The position numbers were made by a program, and so were the translations under genes. Positions 1 through 6,416 of a stretch of 14,127 nt of DNA are shown here, piece after piece. The stretch's first letter is position 1; the number at the start of each line of letters is the position of its first letter. The DNA is taken from positions 1 to 14,127 of the forward strand of contig JACDGO010000019.1 of the NCBI GenBank assembly GCA_013821585.1. The letters run 5' to 3'. The notes under the pieces are model-generated. The model had not been told where the DNA came from, searched no databases, and was given only the letters and a program-made list of their open reading frames with translations. This DNA comes from Sphingomonadaceae bacterium. GTDB taxonomy: Bacteria; Pseudomonadota; Alphaproteobacteria; Sphingomonadales; Sphingomonadaceae.

Positions 1-2
1 CC

Positions 3-269
3 ACGCCCGGCTTCCTTCATCACTATCTCCAGAGTGAGGAGGGGCTGGATCAAATCGGTCGCGCCTCACCCGGCAGCGCCGACCGCAACCGAACCTTCGC
101 CCAGAAGCGGATGGAGGCCATCACCGTCCCCGTTCCCGCGCTGGACGCCCAACGCTGGTTCGACCGCCTTCAGGACCGCGCCCGCGCCGCCCGCGCCGCC
201 CAGACCCAAGCCGCCACCCACCTCGATCGCCTCCTCCCAGCGATGTTGCACGAGGCGTTCGGCGAATGA
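3..269 (+). CDS. hsdS: Type I restriction-modification specificity subunit, C-terminal part (cut by window edge)
   Basis: The frame is open from the left edge and ends in TGA at 267-269, giving about 88 residues. Seen in the sequence: a segment around FAQKRMEAITVPVPALDAQ followed by a helical arm rich in Arg, Ala and Gln ending LDRLLPAMLHEAFGE. This is the typical end of the second conserved coiled-coil region of HsdS, just after the second target-recognition domain. HsdS is the DNA-reading subunit of the HsdR2M2S restriction-methylation complex in the cytoplasm. The target-recognition domains and the hsdM and hsdR genes would lie to the left, outside the window. The next gene starts 10 bases after this stop, suggesting co-transcription. 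The last 43 codons recur at 1459-1587. Whether the gene is intact upstream cannot be seen. Confidence 0.8.
   Translation, partial: TPGFLHHYLQSEEGLDQIGRASPGSADRNRTFAQKRMEAITVPVPALDAQRWFDRLQDRARAARAAQTQAATHLDRLLPAMLHEAFGE
140..269 (+). repeat. Direct repeat copy A (hsdS 3' end)
   Basis: This 130-bp stretch is repeated at 1458-1587 in the same orientation. Counted by eye over the 129 bases from CTGGACGCC to the TGA stop, there are 10 mismatches and no gaps. It encodes the final helical arm of HsdS and sits directly before the CHAT gene. Similarity fades within about 10 bases upstream and ends right after the stop codon. Confidence 0.9.
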
Positions 270-278
270 GCGTATCCC

Positions 279-1369
279 ATGTCGTCTAAATCAATCCGAT
301 CCGACCTCGACCGGCTGAAAAAGACGGAAGCAACGCTGCGCAAGAAGGCCGCCAAGCACGAAGGCGACTTGGCCAAGGCGCGAGTGGAGGCCGCGCGGAA
401 GCGCAAATCGGCCGGGTCCACCAGTTCCGTCTCTACGGCCCAGACCTATCTCCGTGGCGCGGAAGCCGAAGACAAGAAGGCCGCGACCGCTGCGGGCAAG
501 CTGGCGGACGTGAGCGACAAGATTGCCCGGAACGGCGCCGACCAAACGAGCAAGCTCGCGAGTTTGGCTTCCGCCGAAAAGTCGGAGCGCGAGGCGCTCG
601 CGCGGGCCGAAGATCAGCGCCACCGTAGGCAAAAGACCGAGCGTGACGCGGCGGAGCGCAAGGCCGATCGGCAGCGCAAGGTCGAAAAGGATCATGTGCG
701 GGAGATGGCGCGGCTATCGCGAGCATCAGTGCCCCACGTGCATTTGCGCCCGCCTGAACCGGAGAAGCTGCGCGTCCTGTATCTCACCGCGAACCCGAGC
801 ATCGACAGAGCGCTGAGAACCGAGGCCGAAGTGAACAACGTGCTGGCGGCGCTTCGGGGCGCGAAGTTTCGCGACTGATCGAGCTGTCGCTGCGGCCGGC
901 CGCCAGACCGCAAGACCTCATGGACGGCATCAACGATGTCCGGCCGCACGTGATCCACTTTTCAGGCCACGGCGGCGGGCGTGGCCTGCTGTTCGACAAC
1001 GCCAGTCTGGATGCGCCGGAAGGTCAGGACATCAGTTTCGACGTGCTCGCAAAGATTGTCGGCGCGACGGACACGCCGCCAACGCTGCTCGTCTTGAATG
1101 CGTGCGATACGTTGGACGGATCGGACCTGCTCCTCGAAGCCGTTCCCATAGTAATCGCGATGTCCGACAGCGTGGCCGATACCGCAGCCGGTGTGTTCGC
1201 GACCCAATTCTATTCGGCGATTGCCAGCGCCTAGTCGATAGGGGCGTCGCTCCGTCAAGCGAAGGCGATTATGGAAGCCGCCTTGCTTACAGATGCGGAC
1301 CTACCGAGCTCCGTCGCAAGACCGGATGTTGACATCGACGCCGTCATACTTGTCCGGTCTCCGACTTGA
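279..1369 (+). pseudogene. Coiled-coil CHAT-domain protease, broken by a frameshift and an amber codon
   Basis: The 5' part (279-878) encodes about 130 residues of Lys/Glu/Ala-rich coiled coil and then the start of a CHAT fold (LRVLYLTANPSIDRALRTE). It hits TGA at 876-878. The protein continues one frame over from about 872 (LIELSLRPAARPQDLMDG). This second frame carries the CHAT catalytic pair: His in HFSGHG (codon 968-970) and Cys in LNACDT (1103-1105). TAG at 1232-1234 interrupts it. The same frame then continues SIGASLRQAKAIMEAALL to TGA at 1367-1369. Repairing one missing base near 876 and reading TAG as CAG gives about 363 aa. CHAT proteins are caspase-like cysteine proteases (clan CD), often effectors in bacterial immunity. 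The start ATG lacks a clear ribosome site and sits 10 bases after hsdS, so translational coupling is likely. No slippery heptamer is visible, so decay is preferred over programmed frameshifting. The indel alone could be a sequencing error; the amber is less easily dismissed. Confidence 0.82.
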
Positions 1370-1440
1370 TAGATGCATGACCGATCATGAGCTCAGGCGG
1401 ACCCAAGGCTCCAAGGGCTGTCGCGATTAACGGCAGATAG

Positions 1441-1587
1441 CGGCGACCTGTTCGTTCGCTGGACGCCCAACGCTGGTTCGACCGCCTCCAGGAGCGCGCC
1501 CGCGCCGCCCGCGCCGCCCAGACCGAAGCCGCCACCCACCTCGACCGCCTCCTCCCGGCCATGCTGCACGAAGCTTTCGGCGGATGA
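1441..1587 (+). pseudogene. hsdS: Orphan hsdS 3' fragment
   Basis: From 1441 (just after TAG at 1438-1440) to TGA at 1585-1587 the frame encodes RRPVRS and then a near-copy of the last 42 residues of the HsdS at the left edge (LDAQRWFDRLQERARAARAA onwards, ending HEAFGG). It has no start codon, no target-recognition domain and no ribosome site, so it cannot be a working specificity gene. Most synonymous sites and the protein sequence are preserved, so the duplication is either recent or the fragment came from a related hsdS allele. It lies 65 bases before the next intact gene, as copy A lies just before the CHAT gene. Confidence 0.88.
1458..1587 (+). repeat. Direct repeat copy B (hsdS 3' end)
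   Basis: Second member of the direct repeat that brackets the CHAT gene (see 140-269). Most differences from copy A are single third-position or conservative changes. Confidence 0.9.
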
Positions 1588-1597
1588 GCATTTACGG

Positions 1598-1617
1598 ATG
1601 GCCAATGAAGCGGCCAT
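1598..1617. promoter_or_regulatory. Inverted repeat upstream of the 254-aa gene
   Basis: Perfect 6-bp arms ATGGCC (1598-1603) and GGCCAT (1612-1617) are separated by 8 bases. The site lies 35 bases before the ATG at 1653 and just after the orphan hsdS fragment. It could be an operator for the downstream cassette or a weak hairpin. No T-run follows, so it is not a standard terminator. No convincing -35/-10 pair was found beside it. Confidence 0.35.
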
Positions 1618-1652
1618 AGCTGGCTGACTGAAAACAAATTGCTGGGTGGCAG

Positions 1653-2417
1653 ATGTCGCAAAAATTCACGATTCAGTACCGGCAACTCAAGACCGAAGGC
1701 CTTTGGGACGGCGTCGATCTCAAGGCTATGTTGATCGATGTGCTTGGTCGCCAACGACGTGGGCAAGTCGTGGCGGATAACGCCAAGCTCCGTATCATTG
1801 ATATCGATCAAGATCAGAGCTTCGTGATCTTAAACAAGCTTTCCGACCCCGAGACCTGGGGCGGCCCAGTGTTCGCCGGTCAGATCATTCATCTGCAAGA
1901 AGGCTCTGACGTTCACGCCGTGATGCAGTCACTTGAAGAGGACACAGCCGAGTTTGTCCTTCAAAGCCTCAATGTTGGCGAGCAAGCGCGCGTGCTCAAG
2001 GGGGCGCTATATTTTGCGGTTGTCGGCAATCACGTGGGCATGATCGAAGGTCAGCAGGTCCGTGGTCGCACTCTTGAACGCTATCTTACTGCCCTTTTTC
2101 AGGGAGTCGAAGAACTCGACCCCGGACAAGCCATCATTCTGAACGGAAGCTTCACAACAGGCGACGGCAAGGAGTTGTCCGAGTCATCAGAACTGATCGT
2201 CTCGGCCGTGCCCAACCGAGGCGCGAACGTGCCGGCCGGTGTTGAGCGCGCCGCTCAGGTCATTGAGCGGGAGGCAGCACGCGCGCGAGAGGAGGGAGCA
2301 ACGGTATTTGATGTTCTTAGGACACTTGGCTGGGGGCAGGAGGCGATCGAAAGTCTACGTGCGGAAGTGCCGGACGATGGCTGGATCGAGGGATTCTTTC
2401 GCGTCTTCATCAAGTAG
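1653..2417 (+). CDS. Unrecognised 254-aa protein, first gene of a putative defence cassette
   Basis: I do not recognise this family. The protein (MSQKFTIQYRQLKTEGLWDG onwards) is soluble, with no signal peptide or membrane helix. It looks mixed alpha/beta in its first 180 residues, with a conserved-looking core around ALYFAVVGNHVGMIEGQQVRG and then a helix-rich Glu/Arg region (residues about 195-235). Base composition is visibly richer in A/T than the neighbouring GC-rich genes, a hint of separate transfer. ATG at 1653 follows GGGTGGCAG, a weak ribosome site. It ends at TAG 2415-2417, but the same frame stays coding for 81 more codons (see 2418-2660), so the original product was probably about 335 aa. 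It precedes a membrane protein and a DUF4062 protein on the same strand. A sensor or regulatory role is only a guess from context. Confidence 0.7.
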   Translation: MSQKFTIQYRQLKTEGLWDGVDLKAMLIDVLGRQRRGQVVADNAKLRIIDIDQDQSFVILNKLSDPETWGGPVFAGQIIHLQEGSDVHAVMQSLEEDTAEFVLQSLNVGEQARVLKGALYFAVVGNHVGMIEGQQVRGRTLERYLTALFQGVEELDPGQAIILNGSFTTGDGKELSESSELIVSAVPNRGANVPAGVERAAQVIEREAARAREEGATVFDVLRTLGWGQEAIESLRAEVPDDGWIEGFFRVFIK

Positions 2418-2660
2418 AAGAACAAGCGAAAGCCGATATCGCGGGCCACGATCAATGAGGCGCTCCGCAATATTGATCCCGCGGATATCGGCTTGCGAGG
2501 TGACGGCCGGGAGAAAGGGGGCATTGTGAAGCTGTCGACCCAGCGAACCGTCGAAACGGTCAACTCGCTTCTCGATCCTGCTGATGCTATGGAACAGATT
2601 GTGAACGCACTGCGCGAGTGGTCTGCGGCTGGGAAGATCGATTGCAACTTCGAGGGATAG
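2418..2660 (+). other. Coding continuation after an amber stop (81 codons), or small gene from GTG 2526
   Basis: Directly after TAG 2415-2417 the same frame runs 80 sense codons (KNKRKPISRATINEALRNID onwards) to TAG 2658-2660. Codon use is protein-like, with mostly G/C in third position and well-formed amphipathic segments such as QRTVETVNSLLDPADAMEQI. There is no in-frame ATG in the first half. Two readings are possible. First, it is the C-terminal domain of the 254-aa protein, separated by a nonsense mutation or read through. Second, it is a 44-aa gene starting at GTG 2526, which has GGGGG four bases upstream. The uniform coding look from 2418 onward favours the first. A recent nonsense mutation would leave exactly this pattern. 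Confidence 0.55.
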
Positions 2661-2671
2661 AGTGGCTGGCG

Positions 2672-3229
2672 ATGCTAGCGGCTCTCGCCGCCGGCGGCGC
2701 GCTGCCTCTGGACACCCTGTCGGGTGATCCAGGGCGTCTGCTTGTCATCTTTCTTGGCTTGGTCTCGGCCAGCATCCTCCCGACGATCTCCTTGATCCTT
2801 AGCAGCATGACCGCCAGCGGCCGGTCGGTCCACGCGCTCAACGAGCTTCAACTTGAGCTGACAGCGGCGATGGACGCCTTGTTTCTGCTGTTTGGGCTCG
2901 TAGGGGTCGCTGTAATCACTCTCCTCGCTCTGACGATACCCACCCCTCCGTTCTTCGCTGAAATTCCGTTCTTAGCCGCTGGCCTACAGCGTTCGGGGCA
3001 AGCGCTGGTTGCCGCCGCTTCGACACTGATCGTCATGCGATCCGGCCAGATACCGGGAATTCTGCGCCGCTCCCTGAACATCCGGCACAAGATCGCAGTG
3101 GAGGAGGCTCGGCGGAAAACCAACGAAGCCGCACCAGAACAAGGAGCGGTGAAGGCGGCTTTTCCAACTCATCCTGAATTTGGCAAGGCTGTGGATCTAG
3201 CGGACTTGCAAGAACGCGATCCGCATTGA
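2672..3229 (+). CDS. Small multi-pass membrane protein
   Basis: About 185 aa from ATG 2672. An alternative GTG at 2618 would add 18 residues but overlaps the preceding coding stretch. Four hydrophobic segments are visible at about residues 2-16, 22-46 (LLVIFLGLVSASILPTISLI), 64-90 (ALFLLFGLVGVAVITLLALT) and 98-122. A basic/acidic cytoplasmic-looking tail of about 60 residues follows (RRSLNIRHKIAVEEARRKTN). No signal peptide and no catalytic motif were seen, and I do not recognise a named family. It begins 11 bases after the preceding frame ends and is followed 30 bases later by the DUF4062 gene, so all three are probably one transcript. Small multi-helix proteins beside TIR-like proteins often act as membrane-disrupting effectors in abortive-infection systems. 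That role is inferred from context only. Confidence 0.72.
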   Translation: MLAALAAGGALPLDTLSGDPGRLLVIFLGLVSASILPTISLILSSMTASGRSVHALNELQLELTAAMDALFLLFGLVGVAVITLLALTIPTPPFFAEIPFLAAGLQRSGQALVAAASTLIVMRSGQIPGILRRSLNIRHKIAVEEARRKTNEAAPEQGAVKAAFPTHPEFGKAVDLADLQERDPH

Positions 3230-3259
3230 TGCAGATCATTACGACCCAGGAGCAATGAC

Positions 3260-4366
3260 GTGAAAATCTTCGTGAGTTCCCTCGTCACTGGCATGGAGGC
3301 GGAGCGCGCGGCTGTCGTAGGAGCGGTTCGCGCGCTGGGCCACGACGCGGTGACGGCCGAGACTTTCGGGGCGCGGACGGACTCGCCGCAGGTCGCTTGT
3401 CTTGCTGGCGTGCGCGGAAGCGATTGTGTGGTGCTAGTCCTGTGCGGTCGCTATGGCACCAAGCAGCCTTCAGGCATGTCCGCGACGCACGAAGAGTTCC
3501 GTGAGGCGCGCGATCGCCGGCCACTTTTGGCCTTCGTTCAAGACGGTATTGATCGCGAGCCGGATCAAGAAGGGTTCGTGGCCGAAGTCCAGAAGTGGCA
3601 AGGCGGGCAGTTCACCGAACGGTTCTCGACTGCTGACGAACTGCGCGACGCGGTGACGCGAGCGCTCCATCGATGGGAGCTGTCAACCGCCGTCGGCGCA
3701 CCGGACGCCGTGGAAATGTTGGCCCGCGCAACGGGTCTGCTGCCGTCCGAAGAGCGAGGGTTTCACAACGGAGTGACCACCCTGGCGGTCGCTGTCGTCG
3801 GCGGCCCGCGACAGTCGATCCTGCGTCCAGTCGAATTGGAAGAAGGGCCATTGCGTCGTCACCTTCATCAGTCCGGGCGCTTTGGCGAGACACCAATCTT
3901 CGTCGATGCGGAGGGAGTGGAAAGCGCGATCGAGGCGCACGCCTTCGTGCTCAGCCAGTCCAATCGATCGGTGCGTCTGGACGAGGAGGGCGCGATCCGG
4001 ATTGTGCTTCCGTTGAGCGAAGGACGAGCGGGAATCACGGCGCTTATCGAGGAGAATCTGCGCGAGACACTGGTCAGGGCACTGCGGTTCTCCTCCAATT
4101 TGCTTGAGCATATCGACAACGTGCATCGCCTGTCTCATGTCGCCATCGCAGCGCGGATCAACGGCGCTGGCGGAAGCAGTTGGCGCACTCGTCAGGAGCA
4201 CGCCGCAAGCCCCAATCAAGGCTCCTGGAACATGCACACTGACGACCGTCCGCCGACGGCGCTGTCGCCTCCGAGCCGCCCACGCGCGGCACTCCGACAG
4301 CAGGTTGACGAACTGGCGGAGGACTTCACGGTTCTTTTTCGCCGCCAGTTCAAGAGCGCTCGTTGA
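3260..4366 (+). CDS. DUF4062-domain protein (TIR-like fold)
   Basis: 368 aa from GTG 3260, with AGGAG at 3248-3252 as ribosome site. The N-terminus MKIFVSSLVTGMEAERAAV, the strand VVLVLCGRYG (residues about 57-66), the ATHEEFREA helix (75-83) and the strand LLAFVQ (89-94) match the DUF4062 pattern. DUF4062 is a Rossmann-like domain related to TIR/STIR domains and common in conflict proteins and NLR-like proteins. Residues about 95-140 form a helical extension, and 150-310 an alpha/beta region I do not recognise (LRETLVRALRFSSNLLEHID near its end). Residues 315-350 look low-complexity and disordered, ending in a helix (QQVDELAEDFTVLFRRQF). Whether the domain hydrolyses nucleotides is unknown; a Glu pair at 78-79 is a possible active residue. 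It is the last gene of the cassette, and an IS66 element begins 72 bases downstream. Confidence 0.8.
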   Translation: MKIFVSSLVTGMEAERAAVVGAVRALGHDAVTAETFGARTDSPQVACLAGVRGSDCVVLVLCGRYGTKQPSGMSATHEEFREARDRRPLLAFVQDGIDREPDQEGFVAEVQKWQGGQFTERFSTADELRDAVTRALHRWELSTAVGAPDAVEMLARATGLLPSEERGFHNGVTTLAVAVVGGPRQSILRPVELEEGPLRRHLHQSGRFGETPIFVDAEGVESAIEAHAFVLSQSNRSVRLDEEGAIRIVLPLSEGRAGITALIEENLRETLVRALRFSSNLLEHIDNVHRLSHVAIAARINGAGGSSWRTRQEHAASPNQGSWNMHTDDRPPTALSPPSRPRAALRQQVDELAEDFTVLFRRQFKSAR

Positions 4367-4393
4367 GCGGCTTTTCGGGGCACCGGGGCGCAT

Positions 4394-4438
4394 ATGAGGA
4401 TGGAAATGGAAGCGGCTTGGTGGGTTGCCGGGTGGGAG
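4394..4438 (+). other. 5' part of a 17-codon frame split by the IS66 element
   Basis: ATG 4394 reads MRMEMEAAWWVAGWE up to the end of the left target duplication. Joining 4438 to 7368, as before insertion, gives MRMEMEAAWWVAGWEKK and TGA at 7374-7376. With only 17 codons it may be a chance frame or a leader peptide ahead of the relaxase region. Stretches of G (GGGG at 4386-4389) could serve as a weak ribosome site. Confidence 0.25.
4431..4438 (+). repeat. IS66 target-site duplication, left copy
   Basis: GGTGGGAG, identical to 7360-7367 on the other side of the insertion sequence. Eight bases is the usual duplication length for the IS66 family. Confidence 0.95.
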
Positions 4439-4461
4439 GTATCCGTCCGGTCTTTGCACGT
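4439..4461 (+). repeat. IS66 left terminal inverted repeat
   Basis: 23 bp, starting GTATCCGTCCGG and ending GCACGT. Pairs with 7337-7359 with four mismatches. Confidence 0.9.
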
Positions 4462-5990
4462 CAGGCGGCGAGCCGATGATTAGCGGCCCAGTTCCACGGC
4501 AGCAGTTCGTCGAGTCGGTTGACCGGATGGCCATCGACCATGCGTTCGATAACGTCACGCAGCCAGGCATAGGGTTCGACGCCGTTGAGCTTGGCGGTCT
4601 CGATCAGCGAGCAGATCACCGCCCAGCGATGCCCGCCGCCATCGCTTCCCGCGAACAGGTGGTTCTTGCGGCCCAACGCGACCGGGCGGATCGCGCGCTC
4701 GACCGGATTGGTGTCGAGTTCGATGTGCCCGTCGTCGAGGAACCGGCTGAGGCTGCCCCAGCGACCGAGCGCGTAGCGGATGGCATCGGCGAGCGTGCTG
4801 CGCGCCGGCACTTGCGCCAACTGCGCTTCGAGCCACCGTTTCATGGCGGTGACGAGCGGCCGCGACAGCGACCGTCGCCACGCCAGCCGATGCGCTGGCG
4901 ATTGACCGCGCGCCTTCGCTTCGATCGCATAGATGTCACCGATCCGGCGCAACGCCTCGACCGCGATCGGCGAGCCGGTCGCTTGCTCGACGTCGTAAAA
5001 CTTGCGCCGGGTGTGCGCCCAGCAGGCGGCCAGCACGACATCGCCGCGCGCCGTCAGACGCTCGAACCCGGCATAGCCATCGACGTGGAGCACGCCTTTG
5101 AAGTCCTTCAGATGCGCGACCGGCCGCTCCGCTTTGCGGTCCGGCGCGAACAGGTAGACGGCGGCAGGCGGGGCGGGTCCGCCCCAGCCACGCTGATCGC
5201 GTGCATAAACCCAGAGCCGCCCGGTTTTCGTGCGGCCACGCCCCGGATCGAGCACGGGGACGGGCGTGTCGTCGGCGAACAGGTGGTCGCTGTCGAACAC
5301 GTCGGCGCACAGTTTTCCATGCAGCGCTTCGAGCCACCAGCACGCCCCGCCGACCCATCCGGCGAGCGTCGAACGCGCAAGATCGACGCCGTGACGCGCG
5401 AAGATCTGCGACTGCCGATAGAGCGGCGTGTGGTCGCAATATTTGGCGACGAGCACCTGCGCGAGCAGCGCCGGGGTCGCCAGACCGCCCGCGATCGGGC
5501 GCTCTGGTGCGGGCGCTTGGGCGACCGTTCCGCAGGCGCGGCAGGCATATTTCGGTCGCACGATCCGCACGACGCGAAGCTGCGCGGGCACCCAGTCGAG
5601 CATCTCGCTGACGCTCGCTCCGATGCTGTGGACGGTCCCGCCGCACCCCGCGCAAGCATCGTCGCCGACGTCGAGCAGCACCTCTTCGCGCGGCAGATGA
5701 TCGGGCAGCGGCTTGCGGTGGGGTTGCCGATCTACCGCCGGATCGACAACGATCGGACGGCTTTCTTCGATGCGACCGATATCGGCATCGAGGTCTTCCA
5801 GTCCAAGCGCGAGCTGGTTGGGATCGAGGCGTTCGGCACTGCGCCCGAACTGCATCCGCTGAAGCTTCTTGATGATCGCCTGAAGGCGTCCGATCTCGTC
5901 GTTACGATGCTCGACGACGGACGCCATGTCGCGCACCAACTGGTGCAGAAGCGTCGTATCCGACGGCAGATTGTCAAGATCGAGCCGCAT
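4461..5990 (-). CDS. tnpC: IS66-family transposase TnpC
   Basis: 509 aa, full length for the family; it catalyses element transposition. Visible order: an N-terminal helical leucine-rich region (residues 10-60, ending at the QFGRSAERLD box typical of IS66), a zinc-finger-like set of Cys at about 113, 116, 150 and 153, then the DDE core. Candidate catalytic residues are Asp 240/241 in FADDTPVPVLD, Asp 304 in HVDGYAGFERL and Glu 431 in DTNPVERAIRP. The C-terminus carries KNHLFAGSDGG and the conserved WLRDVIERM segment. ATG at 5990 fits the family start. It lies 72 bases after tnpB and is presumably transcribed with it from upstream of tnpA. Confidence 0.96.
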   Translation of the reverse strand: MRLDLDNLPSDTTLLHQLVRDMASVVEHRNDEIGRLQAIIKKLQRMQFGRSAERLDPNQLALGLEDLDADIGRIEESRPIVVDPAVDRQPHRKPLPDHLPREEVLLDVGDDACAGCGGTVHSIGASVSEMLDWVPAQLRVVRIVRPKYACRACGTVAQAPAPERPIAGGLATPALLAQVLVAKYCDHTPLYRQSQIFARHGVDLARSTLAGWVGGACWWLEALHGKLCADVFDSDHLFADDTPVPVLDPGRGRTKTGRLWVYARDQRGWGGPAPPAAVYLFAPDRKAERPVAHLKDFKGVLHVDGYAGFERLTARGDVVLAACWAHTRRKFYDVEQATGSPIAVEALRRIGDIYAIEAKARGQSPAHRLAWRRSLSRPLVTAMKRWLEAQLAQVPARSTLADAIRYALGRWGSLSRFLDDGHIELDTNPVERAIRPVALGRKNHLFAGSDGGGHRWAVICSLIETAKLNGVEPYAWLRDVIERMVDGHPVNRLDELLPWNWAANHRLAA

Positions 5991-6062
5991 GCCCGATACT
6001 ACTATAAATCAGCCCTAAACCCAAGCATTTCCGGACTATTGGGTAGTATTTCCGGTTGCTTT

Positions 6063-6416
6063 TCAGCCCGCTTTTGCTGGCTTCCAGACACGCTCGGGAT
6101 GCCGCCAGTCGATGCCTTCCAGCAGCATCGCGAGCTGGGCCGGGGACAGCGGGATCGACTCCCCCGGCACCGTCATCCGGGGCCACACGAAGTGCCCGCG
6201 ATCGATCCGCTTGGTGAACAGGCACAGCCCGTTGCCGTCCCAGAACAAGAGCTTCACGAGGTTGGCGCGCGTGCCCCGGAACGCGAACAGATGACCCGAG
6301 AACGGGTCCTTCTTCAGCACCTCCTGCACCAGCGTGGCGAGCCCATCCATGCCCTTGCGCATGTCGGTGACGCCGAGCGCCAGATGCACTTTGACGCCGG
6401 CGGGAACGATCATCAT
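6063..6416 (-). CDS. tnpB: IS66 accessory protein TnpB
   Basis: 117 aa, the usual length. Family signatures seen: VHLALGVTDMRKGMDGLATL, LFAFRGTRANLVKLLFWDGN and the WPR...PGESIPLS region before the C-terminus. TnpB is required with TnpA and TnpC for IS66 transposition; its biochemical role is not settled. Its ATG overlaps the tnpA stop by four bases (ATGA at 6416-6413), the translational coupling typical of IS66. A second ATG at 6413 follows immediately and could also serve. Confidence 0.95.
   Translation of the reverse strand: MMIVPAGVKVHLALGVTDMRKGMDGLATLVQEVLKKDPFSGHLFAFRGTRANLVKLLFWDGNGLCLFTKRIDRGHFVWPRMTVPGESIPLSPAQLAMLLEGIDWRHPERVWKPAKAG

Noticed and set aside
870..885. Programmed frameshift in the CHAT gene
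   Set aside because: No slippery heptamer or clear downstream structure was seen, and a second lesion further on favours ordinary decay.
1376..1389. CATGA/TCATG inverted repeat after the CHAT gene
   Set aside because: The arms are only five bases and no T-run follows; chance occurrence is likely.
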